Below, piece by piece: positions 30,125 through 40,989 of a stretch of DNA of 64,000 nucleotides. The stretch spans positions 3,844,001-3,908,000 of the forward strand of contig CM074766.1 in NCBI GenBank assembly GCA_037355855.1, given 5' to 3'. Made by a program: the position numbers and the translations under genes. The notes beneath the pieces are model-generated. The model saw only the letters and a program-made list of their open reading frames with translations, had not been told where the DNA came from and did no database searches. The first letter of the stretch is position 1, and each line of letters begins with the position of its first letter. Source of the DNA: Pseudo-nitzschia pungens. Its lineage: Eukaryota; Bacillariophyta; Bacillariophyceae; Bacillariales; Bacillariaceae.

Positions 30125-33100
30125 TTACGATTGAATAGGATCCCTGCAATAATAAGGGTGTACTCTCCTGATGTTAACCCGGTCGGTTACAAAGGGCGCA
30201 GTTTCAATAGTTACAGTTCCATTGTTATGGGCCTTGAGCACCTTGTAAGGTCCTTGTCGTGGGAAGGATAGTTTCGGAATAATGCCCTTCCTTTCCAGGG
30301 TGACATAGTCTCCTTCCTTATAGACATGGGGAATCCGCTTCCGGTTCTCCCTGATGTTGCTCTTGTGGATACTCTTTTGTTTCCTTGCTTGGATTGCTTC
30401 CCAATCCGCTGGGAAGTTTACAGGCATGAACATGTCCCTTCCAAACACCAGTTGTGCCGGAGAGTATCCCAGCGTGGTGTGGATGGCACTTCTAATAGCG
30501 TATGCTGCCTTGGTAGTGAATTCCTCAAAAGGATCCTCCTCGTGGAGGTCCCTTTGTTCCAGGTTAAAGGACAGTAGACAGTCCTTCAGCACCTGGTGGA
30601 TTCTTTCCAGCACTGAGTTGGATTGTGGGTTCCAGGCGCCACTGGGCTTTCTTTTCATTCCCATGTTATCACAGAGCTCTTGGAACTCTGCTTTGAACTC
30701 GCTCCCGCCATCAAAGCCAATTTCCTTTGGGCGCGGATACCTTGCTAACCAGGTACTGTCTAACAAACGTTGAGTTTCTGCTGCGTTTGGTGAGTCCTTT
30801 AGATGGGCCAATTCAAACCATCCGGTCACTGGATCCACCATGGTGAGAACATGGATGTGGTAGTCTTTACCATTTTTATTGTGGACAGTTGCAGGTCCCC
30901 AGAGGTCCACATTGACCCTCTGCCATTTGGTGACTTCCACTGCTTTCTCCGGTAGTAGTCCATACTTCTTCCGGCCGCTCTTTTTGAACATCTGGCACGT
31001 GTGACAGTGTTTACAGAGATCCTGAACGTCCTTTCGTAGGCCTTTCCAGGTGAACACCGAGCGTATGCTCTGTTCCATTCTCTTTTCTCCGGGATGGACC
31101 AGCATGCTGTGGTACCATTCCATGACTCTGTCCTTGAGTTTGTCGGGAATCAGAATCTTTCCTTCTTTGTGGATTAGGTTGTAACCTTCCACCATTTTGG
31201 TGGTTAGTCGATTGTCTTTTTCCAGAGCATTCACGATTCCTGTGTCCTGTTGCTGGTAGAACTGAATCATGTCCGGGGCAAGTGGGAATGCACTATTGCC
31301 CTGGAATTCTTCCGGAGCTTCTTCTCCAAGCGGGAATAGGAGTTGCCGGAGGTGCTCTTCCTCATCCGCGTAGGTGAGGGGCTTATTTGGTGGTAGCCAT
31401 TCCACTGTGTCCGCTGGGTCATCTGTGATGTCCAGGCGAGACAGCGCGTCTGCTGCATCATTGTCTTTGCCAGCAACGTGCTTGACTACGGGGTGGAACT
31501 CCTCCATGAGGAGTCTCCATCGGACCATCCTTTGGGTGGGCATCTGCTGATAGAGCAGGTTAAGGTGGTCTGTGTGAATAATTACATCTTGTCCTCGTAG
31601 GATTCCCTCAAACGCTTTCAAGCCTTCCACTATACCAAGGAGTTCTTTTTCCCCGACAGTGTAGTTGAGCTGCGCTGAGTTCAGTTTCCTTGTGTAGAAA
31701 CCAAGGGGCTTGCCATCTTGGCATACAGTTGCTCCCAGTTGTCGGTCACTGGCGTCTGAGTAGAGATGAAATGGTTTCGTAAAATCCGGGAATGCGAGTT
31801 TCGCTTCATCTGCGAGCATCCTCTTCGCCTCCATGAAAGCTTTCTGCTCTGCTGGGCCCCAGTACCAGTTCAGTTTTCCCTTTTTCCCTGCAAGCTTGTT
31901 GAGGGGGGCCAGGATGTGGGAGCGGCGCTTCCACATGTCCCTGTAAAAATTGACCATCCCAAGGAACATCTTGAGTTGCTTGGTGTTCTTGGGGGGTTCC
32001 AGGCGCTTCATCGCCTCCAGTTTCTTTGGCTGGGGTTGAATGCCCTCTGTTGTTAGTAGAAAACCCAAATACTCCACTTCTTTTTGCATGAAGAAGGATT
32101 TTCTGAGGTTGGCTCGAAAGCCAGCGTCATCCAGTCTCTGTAGGACTGTATCGATTTTGTCGAGGTGATCCTGCTCAGATTCCCCCTCTCGTTGGATGAT
32201 TAAGATGTCGTCGATGTAGACGAGGACATAGTCCAGGTCGCCGAGTAGGTTCATCATGACGGACTGGAAGATATCCGGTGCGCATGCGATCCCCATAGCC
32301 AATCGCTTGTAGGCATACTTTCCCCACGGCAAGATGGTAGAGCAGATTTTCTGGCTCTCTTTGCAGATGGGGATGGTGTAGTACCCTTGGGATAAGTCCA
32401 GTGCCGTAGCAGACTTAAATTTCTGTAGTCTTTGGATGGTTTCCCCAATGCGTGGTAGGGGAAACGGCTTTCGTTGAATGGCTGCATTCATCTTCCGAAA
32501 GTCCGTAAGGACTCGTATGTCCCCTGTCTTTTTGGGTTGACAGAACGTCGGGGATGCCCACGGTGAGTCATCATCGTGGGGGAGTTTCTCCAGGACTCCA
32601 ATATCACAGAGCCTGGTGATCTCCTTCCGGAGTGCTTGTTCAAAGGCATGGGGTACTGAATAGTACCTCTGCCTGACCGGTTTAACCCCTGGTTGGAGTT
32701 CAATAGATACCGGTTCAATATTCTTGAGCAGTCCCAGCCCTCCTCCAAAGAGTGTGGGGAACTTCTTCAATGTTTTCGTCAGGGCCTCCTTAGACGCGTC
32801 TGTGATCTCCAGGTCGTTGACCATGGAGTCTATATCTACTTTGGAGTAGTCGGCGTCCAGGATCTTGGCTTGCCTTTCTTCCTCCTGTTGGAGGATTGGA
32901 CTCTGTGTGTTGGCAAAGAATACGGCCTCACATTTGTCCGGGTTAGCGAGTTCCCCCATTCCCTTCATGGGGATGGAGTCACCTTGCCATGAGATTGTTC
33001 GGGAGCTGTATTTGATATCCAGTCCCAATTGTGCCATTAGGTCAGATCCTATGATCACGTCATAGGGTACCTCCTCGTGGTGATGGTATTCATCCACTTG

Positions 33101-33391
33101 GAAGGTCCACTTGATGGTCTTTGAGTTTGAAAACTCTATCAACTTCAGTCCCACTGAAGCCGCGGACTTTGTTCGAAATTTGCCCCCATAGGTATTATAG
33201 GTGACAGATCGTTGGTCCCGGTTCGTAAGTTGACTGCGGTCGACAAAGCGTCTTAGAATTATGGACTTGGAGCAACCTGAGTCCAGTAGGCCCCGGAGCA
33301 TCCTCCCCCTTCCTTTATGGTCCAATACCTCCACACAGACGTCCGCAAATCGATTGATTATGCGTGGTCCGGTGTGGATGGTATTGGCCAT
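30125..33391 (-). CDS. pol: Gypsy-A copy 2 pol polyprotein
   Basis: 1,088 residues, undamaged. The domain order and motifs match copy 1, shifted by one residue: protease DSGC (37-40), reverse transcriptase YIDD near 392, RNase H SDASD, integrase zinc region and D-D-E triad (FDGGSEF, VLERIH). It differs from copy 1 by scattered substitutions and in the last few residues. The start codon abuts the gag TGA in frame. Confidence 0.95.
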   Translation of the reverse strand: MANTIHTGPRIINRFADVCVEVLDHKGRGRMLRGLLDSGCSKSIILRRFVDRSQLTNRDQRSVTYNTYGGKFRTKSAASVGLKLIEFSNSKTIKWTFQVDEYHHHEEVPYDVIIGSDLMAQLGLDIKYSSRTISWQGDSIPMKGMGELANPDKCEAVFFANTQSPILQQEEERQAKILDADYSKVDIDSMVNDLEITDASKEALTKTLKKFPTLFGGGLGLLKNIEPVSIELQPGVKPVRQRYYSVPHAFEQALRKEITRLCDIGVLEKLPHDDDSPWASPTFCQPKKTGDIRVLTDFRKMNAAIQRKPFPLPRIGETIQRLQKFKSATALDLSQGYYTIPICKESQKICSTILPWGKYAYKRLAMGIACAPDIFQSVMMNLLGDLDYVLVYIDDILIIQREGESEQDHLDKIDTVLQRLDDAGFRANLRKSFFMQKEVEYLGFLLTTEGIQPQPKKLEAMKRLEPPKNTKQLKMFLGMVNFYRDMWKRRSHILAPLNKLAGKKGKLNWYWGPAEQKAFMEAKRMLADEAKLAFPDFTKPFHLYSDASDRQLGATVCQDGKPLGFYTRKLNSAQLNYTVGEKELLGIVEGLKAFEGILRGQDVIIHTDHLNLLYQQMPTQRMVRWRLLMEEFHPVVKHVAGKDNDAADALSRLDITDDPADTVEWLPPNKPLTYADEEEHLRQLLFPLGEEAPEEFQGNSAFPLAPDMIQFYQQQDTGIVNALEKDNRLTTKMVEGYNLIHKEGKILIPDKLKDRVMEWYHSMLVHPGEKRMEQSIRSVFTWKGLRKDVQDLCKHCHTCQMFKKSGRKKYGLLPEKAVEVTKWQRVNVDLWGPATVHNKNGKDYHIHVLTMVDPVTGWFELAHLKDSPNAAETQRLLDSTWLARYPRPKEIGFDGGSEFKAEFQELCDNMGMKRKPSGAWNPQSNSVLERIHQVLKDCLLSFNLEQRDLHEEDPFEEFTTKAAYAIRSAIHTTLGYSPAQLVFGRDMFMPVNFPADWEAIQARKQKSIHKSNIRENRKRIPHVYKEGDYVTLERKGIIPKLSFPRQGPYKVLKAHNNGTVTIETAPFVTDRVNIRRVHPYYCRDPIQS

Positions 33392-34831
33392 TCAGTTGTG
33401 GGATCCTTTCTTTTTAAAGGTCTTTCTGTACTTTCTTCTGTACTCTTTGAGTTCCCGTTCGGAGATGTCGATCTCGTCATCGGAGACTTCGTGGTCAGCT
33501 TGGGCCGTGGCCAGTACATAAGAGTACTCGTGGTTCGATAGGTTCCTTCCCCAGTGGGGTTTGGAGTGTTGCTCAGCGTCTGAGTCTTGTTCTCTTGCCA
33601 CAAAGTGCTTCTTGAGCAGGTTGATGGTTTCCCGGTCGAACTTCCCCTTCTTGTGGGGACCACCGGTTAGTTTCCAGCATTTGCCGGCATGGACCTTGCC
33701 ACAGGTCTTGCATAGCTGTTTGTTGCTGTTGTCCACAGGTCGCTTCTTTTTGCCAGGGGACTTCCCGTGGTGGGTTCCTCCCCCAGATGCGGCCTTGGGA
33801 GTCTGCTTGGTGACGCCGGTCTGCTTTTCAAGGTCGGTGATGCGTTGTTGCATTATGGCTTCCTTCCGGATGGTGATTTCCAGGTTTTCGAGCTTGTCGA
33901 TAGTGGTGTTAAAGGAGTGGGTGTAGAGGTCCCAACTAATGTGCTCCAGTTTCTCGCGTTGGGAGTGGGTCATGTTGGAATCCAATATTTCCTTCAGTTC
34001 TCCTTGGGTGAAACTTCTTGGTGTTTCCATTTGGTCACTGCCACATTCCCAGAGGCATTCTGGGAGATAGCTTTGGAGTTCGGCCATTCGATTGGCCCAG
34101 GCTCTGATGCCATGTTTGAGGTCCACGCGCATGCCTCGCATGAATCGGCGGAGGACGATATACGAGCGCTTGCCGTGTTGGTCATTGCCAAAGATTTTGA
34201 GCTTGAGGGCATGCATGCATTCCTCGATGACATCCTTTCTGTACTCCTGGGATTGGTAGTACTGGGTGAGGGCGCTTGCGACCTTTTTCTTTGGGATTGG
34301 AGACTCGAGGTTGTCGGTCTCCGATTCTTTGTCCGATCTCGCCGTGGCTGTGTCGGCTTTGTCGGCGTTTGGAGATTTCTCCTTTGCCGTCTCCTTGGAG
34401 GCTCCCGTGGGAGTTTCGGTGGCGTCTTGCCCCATTGATAGCAGGATGTTTGCTTGGTCCCTTTGCGCGATCTCTTGGATCTTGTTCTGTACGTGTCTGG
34501 TGTGATGGACCTTGTGGGTTGGTTCGGCCAAGTAGGTCCGAGCGAGCGTTCGCTGGACAAGTGCGAGTGCCTCAGTAGAGAGAATTCTCTGTAGAACCTC
34601 CAATTTCTGGTCTCCGTGGAGTTTGTCATTGCCAGCAATTTTCTGGTCAAAGTCTCTCTTCCAGATAAGGAAGAGTTCTGGTCTTTCAGTACCATTGAGA
34701 ACCTTCAGGTAGTCGCTGAATGCGATTCCACCTTGTTCGCTGTCTACATTCATCTTTACGGTGGTGGCGTCTTCCGGCCAGTCCTCCCGTGTGATGTTGA
34801 AAGGTTTCAGTTTGGTTCCTTTGGTCGCCAT
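33392..34831 (-). CDS. gag: Gypsy-A copy 2 Gag
   Basis: 479 residues, same plan as copy 1: capsid-like region, variable linker (about 125-185), basic stretch with knuckle CKTCGKVHAGKC, basic tail, and TGA directly followed by the pol ATG. Residues 1 to about 345 differ from copy 1 at roughly a quarter to a third of positions, including a rewritten linker. The last ~135 residues are almost identical. This step change suggests the copy is a mosaic. Confidence 0.92.
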   Translation of the reverse strand: MATKGTKLKPFNITREDWPEDATTVKMNVDSEQGGIAFSDYLKVLNGTERPELFLIWKRDFDQKIAGNDKLHGDQKLEVLQRILSTEALALVQRTLARTYLAEPTHKVHHTRHVQNKIQEIAQRDQANILLSMGQDATETPTGASKETAKEKSPNADKADTATARSDKESETDNLESPIPKKKVASALTQYYQSQEYRKDVIEECMHALKLKIFGNDQHGKRSYIVLRRFMRGMRVDLKHGIRAWANRMAELQSYLPECLWECGSDQMETPRSFTQGELKEILDSNMTHSQREKLEHISWDLYTHSFNTTIDKLENLEITIRKEAIMQQRITDLEKQTGVTKQTPKAASGGGTHHGKSPGKKKRPVDNSNKQLCKTCGKVHAGKCWKLTGGPHKKGKFDRETINLLKKHFVAREQDSDAEQHSKPHWGRNLSNHEYSYVLATAQADHEVSDDEIDISERELKEYRRKYRKTFKKKGSHN

Positions 34832-35568
34832 GGTGGTTTAATCAGTTGTTTATTAAGTTACTTTAGTTACACTATTTCTGTTATTTCACTGCTTGTGGTG
34901 AGACTGAGCAAAAAGTAATTGCTCAGTTCCTCCAGTTTTTCTTGCTGGATTTTCATTGCTCTCGTGATAACTCGTGTTGTAACTGATTTTCCCCCTGGTT
35001 TGTCCAGTGGTGGGAGTTGTTTCTCTCTTTAGTTCCCGGGAATCCTGTGGTTCTCCGGAGTTGTTTCTGTTTTTATAACGTGGGATTTGATTCCCGTGGT
35101 TCTCCGGCGTTGCTTCTCTATTAAGCAATCACCGGGCCGGTCCCACTTCCCGTTTCCCGTGGGATTGGTGGTGTTTGGGTATTCATTATATACCTTTCCG
35201 GATATCCGTATACTTCGGTTTTGGTTGGCATCCCCTATTCGGTCTGTCCATCCACTCAGTGTTGGTCCAATTAATCCACTCACTGGATTATGTGTCACTT
35301 TTTCGACACTTATTTCATTATTTCTTTGTTCGATTATTTCTGCTGTCGACCATGGTCCTGTTTAGGTACTTAGGTGTCTCTGTTGCTGCTGTTGCTCCCT
35401 TCTTTGGGCGCCAACAGTTGCTGGGGTCGGTCTTCCTTGTGCTGCAGACACTGGATATCCTTCTCCCTGTTTTTGCCTCTCTGTGCCTCCATTTTCTGGC
35501 AGTCTTTCGATCTCGTCGGCGCCTTGGCCGATCGATCTCTTTCTGCTCATGGTCATCAGCACTCAGCT
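34832..35568 (-). other. Leader of Gypsy-A copy 2
   Basis: Equivalent to the copy 1 leader, with the same TGGTTCTCCGG duplicated block near 35045-35110. No ORF supported. Confidence 0.6.
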
Positions 35569-35582
35569 TGATTTTAAAATCA

Positions 35583-35771
35583 TGCCATACCCCGGGTCTA
35601 CTAGTGATTAGAATAGTAGTGATATGCAAATTGTGAGCTCTATTGATTAGTCTATTTGCTACAGTTCTAAGAGCCCTCCGAATCAGCGATTCTGTCGACT
35701 CGCCGATTGTTTTTATCCTTATCCTTAATCCAGTCCCGTGTGCGCTCGTGACTGTATTTTGGTGCACGGCA
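35583..35771 (-). repeat. 5' LTR of Gypsy-A copy 2
   Basis: 189 bp, same as 29918-30106. The palindrome TGATTTTAAAATCA lies next to it at 35569-35582, and GTACA follows at 35772-35776. Confidence 0.96.
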
Positions 35772-35932
35772 GTACATCATCATTAATTTCATTTCTACGT
35801 TAAGTAACTTACTTGTAAGGCTTACGCGCTCCTGCTATTTTGAACAGTAAGATTTTTTTGTCGGTTCATGAATGTATTTTTGAATTAGCTGTAAAAACAA
35901 CTAAGGTTACTAATACTGTAGAAGTAAAGTAC

Positions 35933-36344
35933 AATGAGTGATTCCCGGAATTACATATTACGTTTTTAGGCGTTCATATCTTAGGTAAAAAACATTCCCG
36001 GAATAACCAGACTCGTATATCTGATTCAAATGTTCATATAACCTTGTAGTGCCGTCTGTCCGACTACGAGCGTGCATAAAAATAGATGGAATCTAAAAAT
36101 TAAAAATTTGACACGTGTAATCAAACATGTGTGACGACGCGCACAAAAAAGTAAGTAGATGCGCCGGTTGGCACTTAATAGAGGATTTTTGTTTCTTTGG
36201 ACAAGATTCCAAATTCCAAAATAGGCCTCGTGTGTTGAGACAAATCTAGTTCTTCCGTTGGGTGCGCAATTTTTATATGTGTTTATTAATTCCGGGAAAG
36301 CTAATCTGTAATACTCCGATATGTAATTCCGGGAATCACTCATT
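35933..36344. mobile_element. MITE-like element with 26-bp terminal inverted repeats
   Basis: 35933-35958 (AATGAGTGATTCCCGG...) is the reverse complement of 36319-36344. A second, inner pair of ATTCCCGGAAT words lies near 35993 and 36287. The 412-bp interior has no convincing gene. A target duplication is not clear. Confidence 0.75.
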
Positions 36345-36359
36345 TTTTTATGATTACCT

Positions 36360-36381
36360 GTAAGGTTTACCGTAGGGTCTT
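36360..36381 (+). promoter_or_regulatory. GTAAGGTTTACCGTAGG motif upstream of the TM9 gene
   Basis: It lies 264-285 bp before the TM9 start. 21 of 22 bases match 40044-40065. The 12-base core is also present upstream of eS10 (45388-45399, minus strand). Function unknown. Confidence 0.35.
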
Positions 36382-36644
36382 ACTATTCTTATCGTACGGT
36401 AAGGTACGAATTGGTCTTCGGACTAGCCGGTGAGGCTTACGATGTACCGTAAGATTACTTCGTGACTTCGTAATAATTGTCGACCCGAAGTCATTCCTGT
36501 CCTGGCTGTTCTACCGTTGAAAGCCGCATGAAAAGTTGGTCGAAAAGTTGCAGCACGAACGGAGGGAATCTTACAGCAGCAAATTTTCTCTTGCTTTCGG
36601 ATTTTGCGAATACACTATTGACATATTCATAACAATCCGCCACC

Positions 36645-38874
36645 ATGACGAGAAGCACCGTCCTTGCAGCTTCGTGCATGGCACTGGTTGCTCTGAGCAA
36701 CCATGTCTGCCATGGCTTTTACCTTCCCGGAGTGAACCCCCAATCGTTTGCGGAGGGAGATCTGTAAGTCTTCCCATGCATTCGGTCCGGTCATTGTGCC
36801 AAAGAGAGAGAGAGAGAGAGAACGATTCAAAGGAACCCGTCGATGATAGAGCCTCCGGTTCTGGAATCATCGTTTCGTGATTTGAACATCACTTTCTCAC
36901 CATGTAGCTGCTGTCTGTTGTCTGCTCGTTGGTCTGTTTGTTCGATTGCGCCGCAGGGTCAAACTCAAGGTGAACAAGATGACATCGAGCAAAACATTGT
37001 TGCCCATTGAGTACTATCGATTGCCCTTTTGCGAGCCACCCGGTGGCGTCAGTATGGACAACGAGAACCTGGGAGAATTCCTTGCCGGGGATCGCATCGA
37101 ATCTTCGCCGTATGTTTTGAACATGAAAACCGAAATGTACTGCCAGCAAGTTTGCATCGCGAACCTGGGAGTCGCGGAACAAAAGGGGATGAAGAAGAAC
37201 AAGGTGGTTCGGGCCATTAAAAAGGAATACCACAACAATTGGATTGTCGACAATCTGTCAGCGGCGTCTAAGGTGGAGGACGATTCCACCGTTACCACTC
37301 GGTATTGGCAGGGATTTCCCGTTGGGTTCATCAACGAGGAATCCCACCTGGCCTTTGTGCACAATCACGTGAATATCGAGATCATGTACCACCCGATCGA
37401 GAGAATGGGAGACGAATCACAAAAGTACCGAGTGGTTCGTTTTACCGTAGAACCCTTCTCCATCAAACACGATTTCAAAAGCATCGAGGGACCCGACGAC
37501 TTTTTGTCGAACGACGACGAGAACGTCCCGCAGTTGCAAGATTGGGCCACCATCAACAACCCCATTCCCAGTTGCGACCCCAGCATCCCTCTCAGCCAGA
37601 GATCACACACCACGTACGACATGGTGGTAGATGTTGGCAGAGAACCGCAACTCGCAAGTGGACAGGTTCTGTTTACGTACGATGTTACCTGGATCCAAAA
37701 TGACGAGTTGAAGTGGGCGTCCCGCTGGGACATTTACCTGAGCATGGACAACGCCATCCCCTCAAAGGTTCACTGGCTCTCCATCGCTAACAGCTTGGTC
37801 ATCGTCTGTGTGCTTTCGGCCATGATTGTTGCAATTTTGCTTAGAAACCTGAGACAAGATCTCGCGAGGTACAATCAATTGGCCACCGACGAGGAAAAGG
37901 CGGACGATTTGGAAGAAAAGGGTTGGAAGATGATCCACGCCGACATTTTCCGACCGCCGTCCTATAATCCTCTATTGTTCTCGGTGTGCTGTGGAACAGG
38001 AGCGCAGCTCTTGTGCATGACCTTCTGGACCATCATCTTTTCGGCAATGGGCTTTTTGTCTCCGGCGAGGCGCGGAGCACTCCTCATGGCCGAACTCTTG
38101 TTCTTTGTGCTCATGGGCTCGATCAATGGATACGTAACGGCTCGATTGTATAAGACCTTCAAGGGCAAGGCTTGGCAACACGCGACACTGTGCACGGCTC
38201 TGGGGTTCCCCGGTCTCTGCTTCACTCTGTTCTTCTGCTTGGATCTGATCGCGTGGGGATACGGAAGCAGTGATGCTGTCCCTTTCACGACGATGCTCGT
38301 GCTTCTCGTGCTCTGGTTTGGAATCTCGATCCCGCTTGTGTTTGTGGGAGCCTACTTTGGTTACAAACAGGATGCCATTGAGTATCCCGTGAAGACCTCG
38401 AACATTCCACGACAGATTCCCGATCAACCGTGGTTCATGAGTGTGCCATTCACCGTATTCATCGGGGGTCTCCTTCCGTTTGGTGCCTGCTTTGTCGAGC
38501 TATACTTTATCCTTGCCTCGGTTTGGATGGACTATTATTACTACGTTTTTGGGTTTTTGCTCCTGGTCTTTTTGATCCTGGTTGTAACCTGCGCCGAAAT
38601 CACGCTGCTCTTCAACTACTTTCAGCTGTGCAACGAAGACTACCACTGGTGGTGGCGCTCGTTCGCAAACGCCGGCTCGACCGCCATCTGGGTGTTTATG
38701 TACTCATTTGTATACTTCCAGCAGCTCGAGGCGAACTCGTTCCCTACGTATGTTCTCTACTTTGGATACATGGGATTGGCGAGCCTGGGATTGTTCCTCA
38801 TGACCGGGTTCGTCGGTACGGCGTCGACGTTGTATTTCAACATCACGATTTTCGGATCCGTGAAGGTAGATTAA
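36645..38874 (+). CDS. Transmembrane 9 superfamily (nonaspanin, EMP70) protein
   Basis: Exon 1 is 36645-36763, intron 36764-36956 (193 bp, GTAAGT...CGCAG, with an (AG)n run) and exon 2 is 36957-38874, giving about 678 residues. The start is the ATG in GCCACCATGA context. It gives a signal peptide (residues 1-25) followed by the family signature FYLPGVNPQSFAEGD, then VKLKVNKMTS and YYRLPFC. The lumenal domain runs to about residue 310. A first membrane helix near 312-334 is followed by a cytosolic loop and eight further helices. The tail ends in KVD, matching the K-x-D Golgi-retention signal of the family. Nonaspanins act in the endomembrane system, in sorting of membrane proteins. The gene is intact and lies in the host gene island. 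Confidence 0.95.
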
Positions 38875-40989
38875 AAAAACAGAAAAAAATCAATCGAAAC
38901 CACAGCGCTGCCGGATACCATTCGTGGTCGCTTTGGGTAAATTATAAGGACGATTTAGAAATCACAAATTGAAACAGCAAGCAGCGGTATTGTTTCTCTC
39001 TCTAAATTTTATGTGGTTGCGTTCGATGCAAGCAAACACCCACACAATCATTTCGATGTTTCGGTCGGAGCCGTGGGAGATTGGAAGGATAGCAAACATC
39101 CTTTTGTAATTTCCATCCACCTGCAGTGGTACTGGTGGTAGTATTGCTTGTTGTTGTTGTTGTTGTTGTTGTTGTCAGCACCACGGAATGATGAATCAAC
39201 ACCCGGCCGCTCTCTCTTCGCCTCTTTTACTTGTGTACCGGTATCAGCATGAGAAGAAACCGTTTCGAAACTTCCTTGCGGCCGTGTATGCTGGCGTTGC
39301 CACCGGATCCATGTCTTGGAGCCGCGATACCACTAGTAGTAGTGCTGGTGGTGCTGGTACCACCACCAGCATCGGTATCAAGTTCCTACACCTATTACTA
39401 CTAGTAGTAGTAGTTGTTGCTGGTACTACCGTACTACTACCACCAACAAGCAAGAACAAGAAGAAGCACGCTGAGCCAGGAATGCCTGCCTTCTTCTTAG
39501 TAGTAGTAGCAAGAAATAACTCATCCTCATTCATTTCATTTCACTCATTCTTCGAGAATACTTTTGACGTTTTTGGTGTTTGGATTGTTACTGGTAGTAC
39601 TACTAGTACTAGTGAACAGGAGGTTACTACTAGTAGAAGTACTAGTTCTTCACCAGTTGTACCGTAGCAGTGGTGTTCATGATGATGATACTACTAGCAA
39701 GCAGGTCTGTCCAAAGCACTTACCACTCGTTAAGTACTGGTTTGCTGCAACTTTTAGTACTAGCTAGTAGTACTACTGGTAAGCACTGAAAAATGCTGCT
39801 TTTTTGGTTGAAGAGTCACTGGATTATAGTACTAACTAGTTGTAGTAGTACTAGTACTAGTACTGTATCACCAGCATTACTACTACTAGTACTAGAGCAC
39901 TAGCACTTCGCATTGTGTTGCACCAACTGCTTCTCAGTAACAAATGCTGGTGACAACCAGTACATAGAAAGGAGCCAGTACATAGAAGGAAGGAGAAAAG
40001 GAGAGGCAGAGAGCTTGCTGCCAAACTCAGAAAGAACCAATTAGTAAGGTTTACCGTAGGATCTTGTTTGCATTTTGATCTCCTTTTGTACCGTACGGTA
40101 CGTACCGTACTTACAATTCATTCCGTCCATCTGTATCATATCCTCGCGGTTTCGAGCAACGAAATCGAGTAAGTAAGTTACGGCGATCTGCTACGTAAGA
40201 TTTACGGTAATCCTACCAGTAAGTTACCTTACTCGTTCCTGTAGGTACAAGTAAGTTACATACCGATAGTGTATCGAATATCAAAAAATAATTTGTTCCA
40301 AGGTCGGCTTGCTTGTGTCGGCCGTTATCGACATTTCTTCTTGGACGGATGAATTATGAATTCACATACACGGTACCAAGTACAGTAGTAACCTTACCAT
40401 TGCAAATGCGTACACGTTTTGCATAGTACTACCTTTGCACGTACAAACTAAGGCAAACATTGTTTTCTTCTTTCATTCTTATTAGTTTTATTACCAGTAT
40501 TTTTTTACCAAGAACCAAAGCACGAAGGGAAGCACGAGTAATGCCCAACTAACTCGTAAGCAAATCGCAAGCAAGGGTGCTTAGCGCTTTTTTGGTAATT
40601 CCCAAATCCTCCGCCGGTTCACTTCTCGTCTCTCGTCCGGTCCGGCAACTTGGCGGTGAACGCAGTTGAACCACGACAACTTCAGCGATCGTCCGCACGG
40701 GAGTCGCAAGCGACCAGAAAGAGCGCAAAAGATCACACAACAACGAAAAGAGCAGCAGCAGCAACAGCAACAGCAGAGTCACTAGCGTTAAAAAAAACTA
40801 GTGTTGCCAGTCGAAGCAGTGTTTGGTACGCCGTCGCCAGTTCTCGGATCCAAAGACGTACTCGCAAGGTTTACCGTATCCGTACCGCACAGCGCTCATT
40901 CCTCAATCTCCATAAGGCTACGATATTCATCCATCCATCCAAACTCAACGCAACTCAACTCAACGCAACTCAACGCAACGCAATAAAAC
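38875..40989. other. Intergenic region rich in ACTAGTAG and TACCGTA words
   Basis: 39130-39180 holds a GTT run. 39330-39900 is crowded with TAGTAGTACTAG words, many of them palindromic ACTAGT. 40050-40440 is rich in TACCGTACGGTAC. 40740-40780 holds a CAGCAG run. 40938-40982 holds repeated CAACTCAACGCAA words directly before the PP2A start, probably 5' UTR. Short open frames here (for example 39188-39667) have microsatellite composition and I do not call them. Confidence 0.6.
40044..40065 (+). promoter_or_regulatory. GTAAGGTTTACCGTAGG motif upstream of the PP2A B'' gene
   Basis: Matches 36360-36381 at 21 of 22 bases. A shorter copy (AAGGTTTACCGTA) lies at about 40866, ~120 bp before the start codon. 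Confidence 0.35.

Larger units (their letters stand above)
29918..35771 (-). mobile_element. Gypsy-A copy 2: complete Ty3/gypsy LTR retrotransposon
   Basis: 5,854 bp on the minus strand, LTRs 29918-30106 and 35583-35771 (189 bp each, identical by eye). A perfect target duplication GTACA lies at 29913-29917 and 35772-35776. All ORFs are open. The LTR differs from copy 1 at several fixed positions, for example CGTGTGCGCTCG against CGAGTAGACTCG, so this is a second subfamily. Pol and the gag C-terminus are nearly the same as copy 1, while the first two thirds of gag is much more diverged. Confidence 0.97.

Noticed and set aside
36026..36343. 105-codon minus-strand frame
   Set aside because: Lies wholly inside the 412-bp MITE-like element, begins in its inverted repeat and has no recognisable domain.
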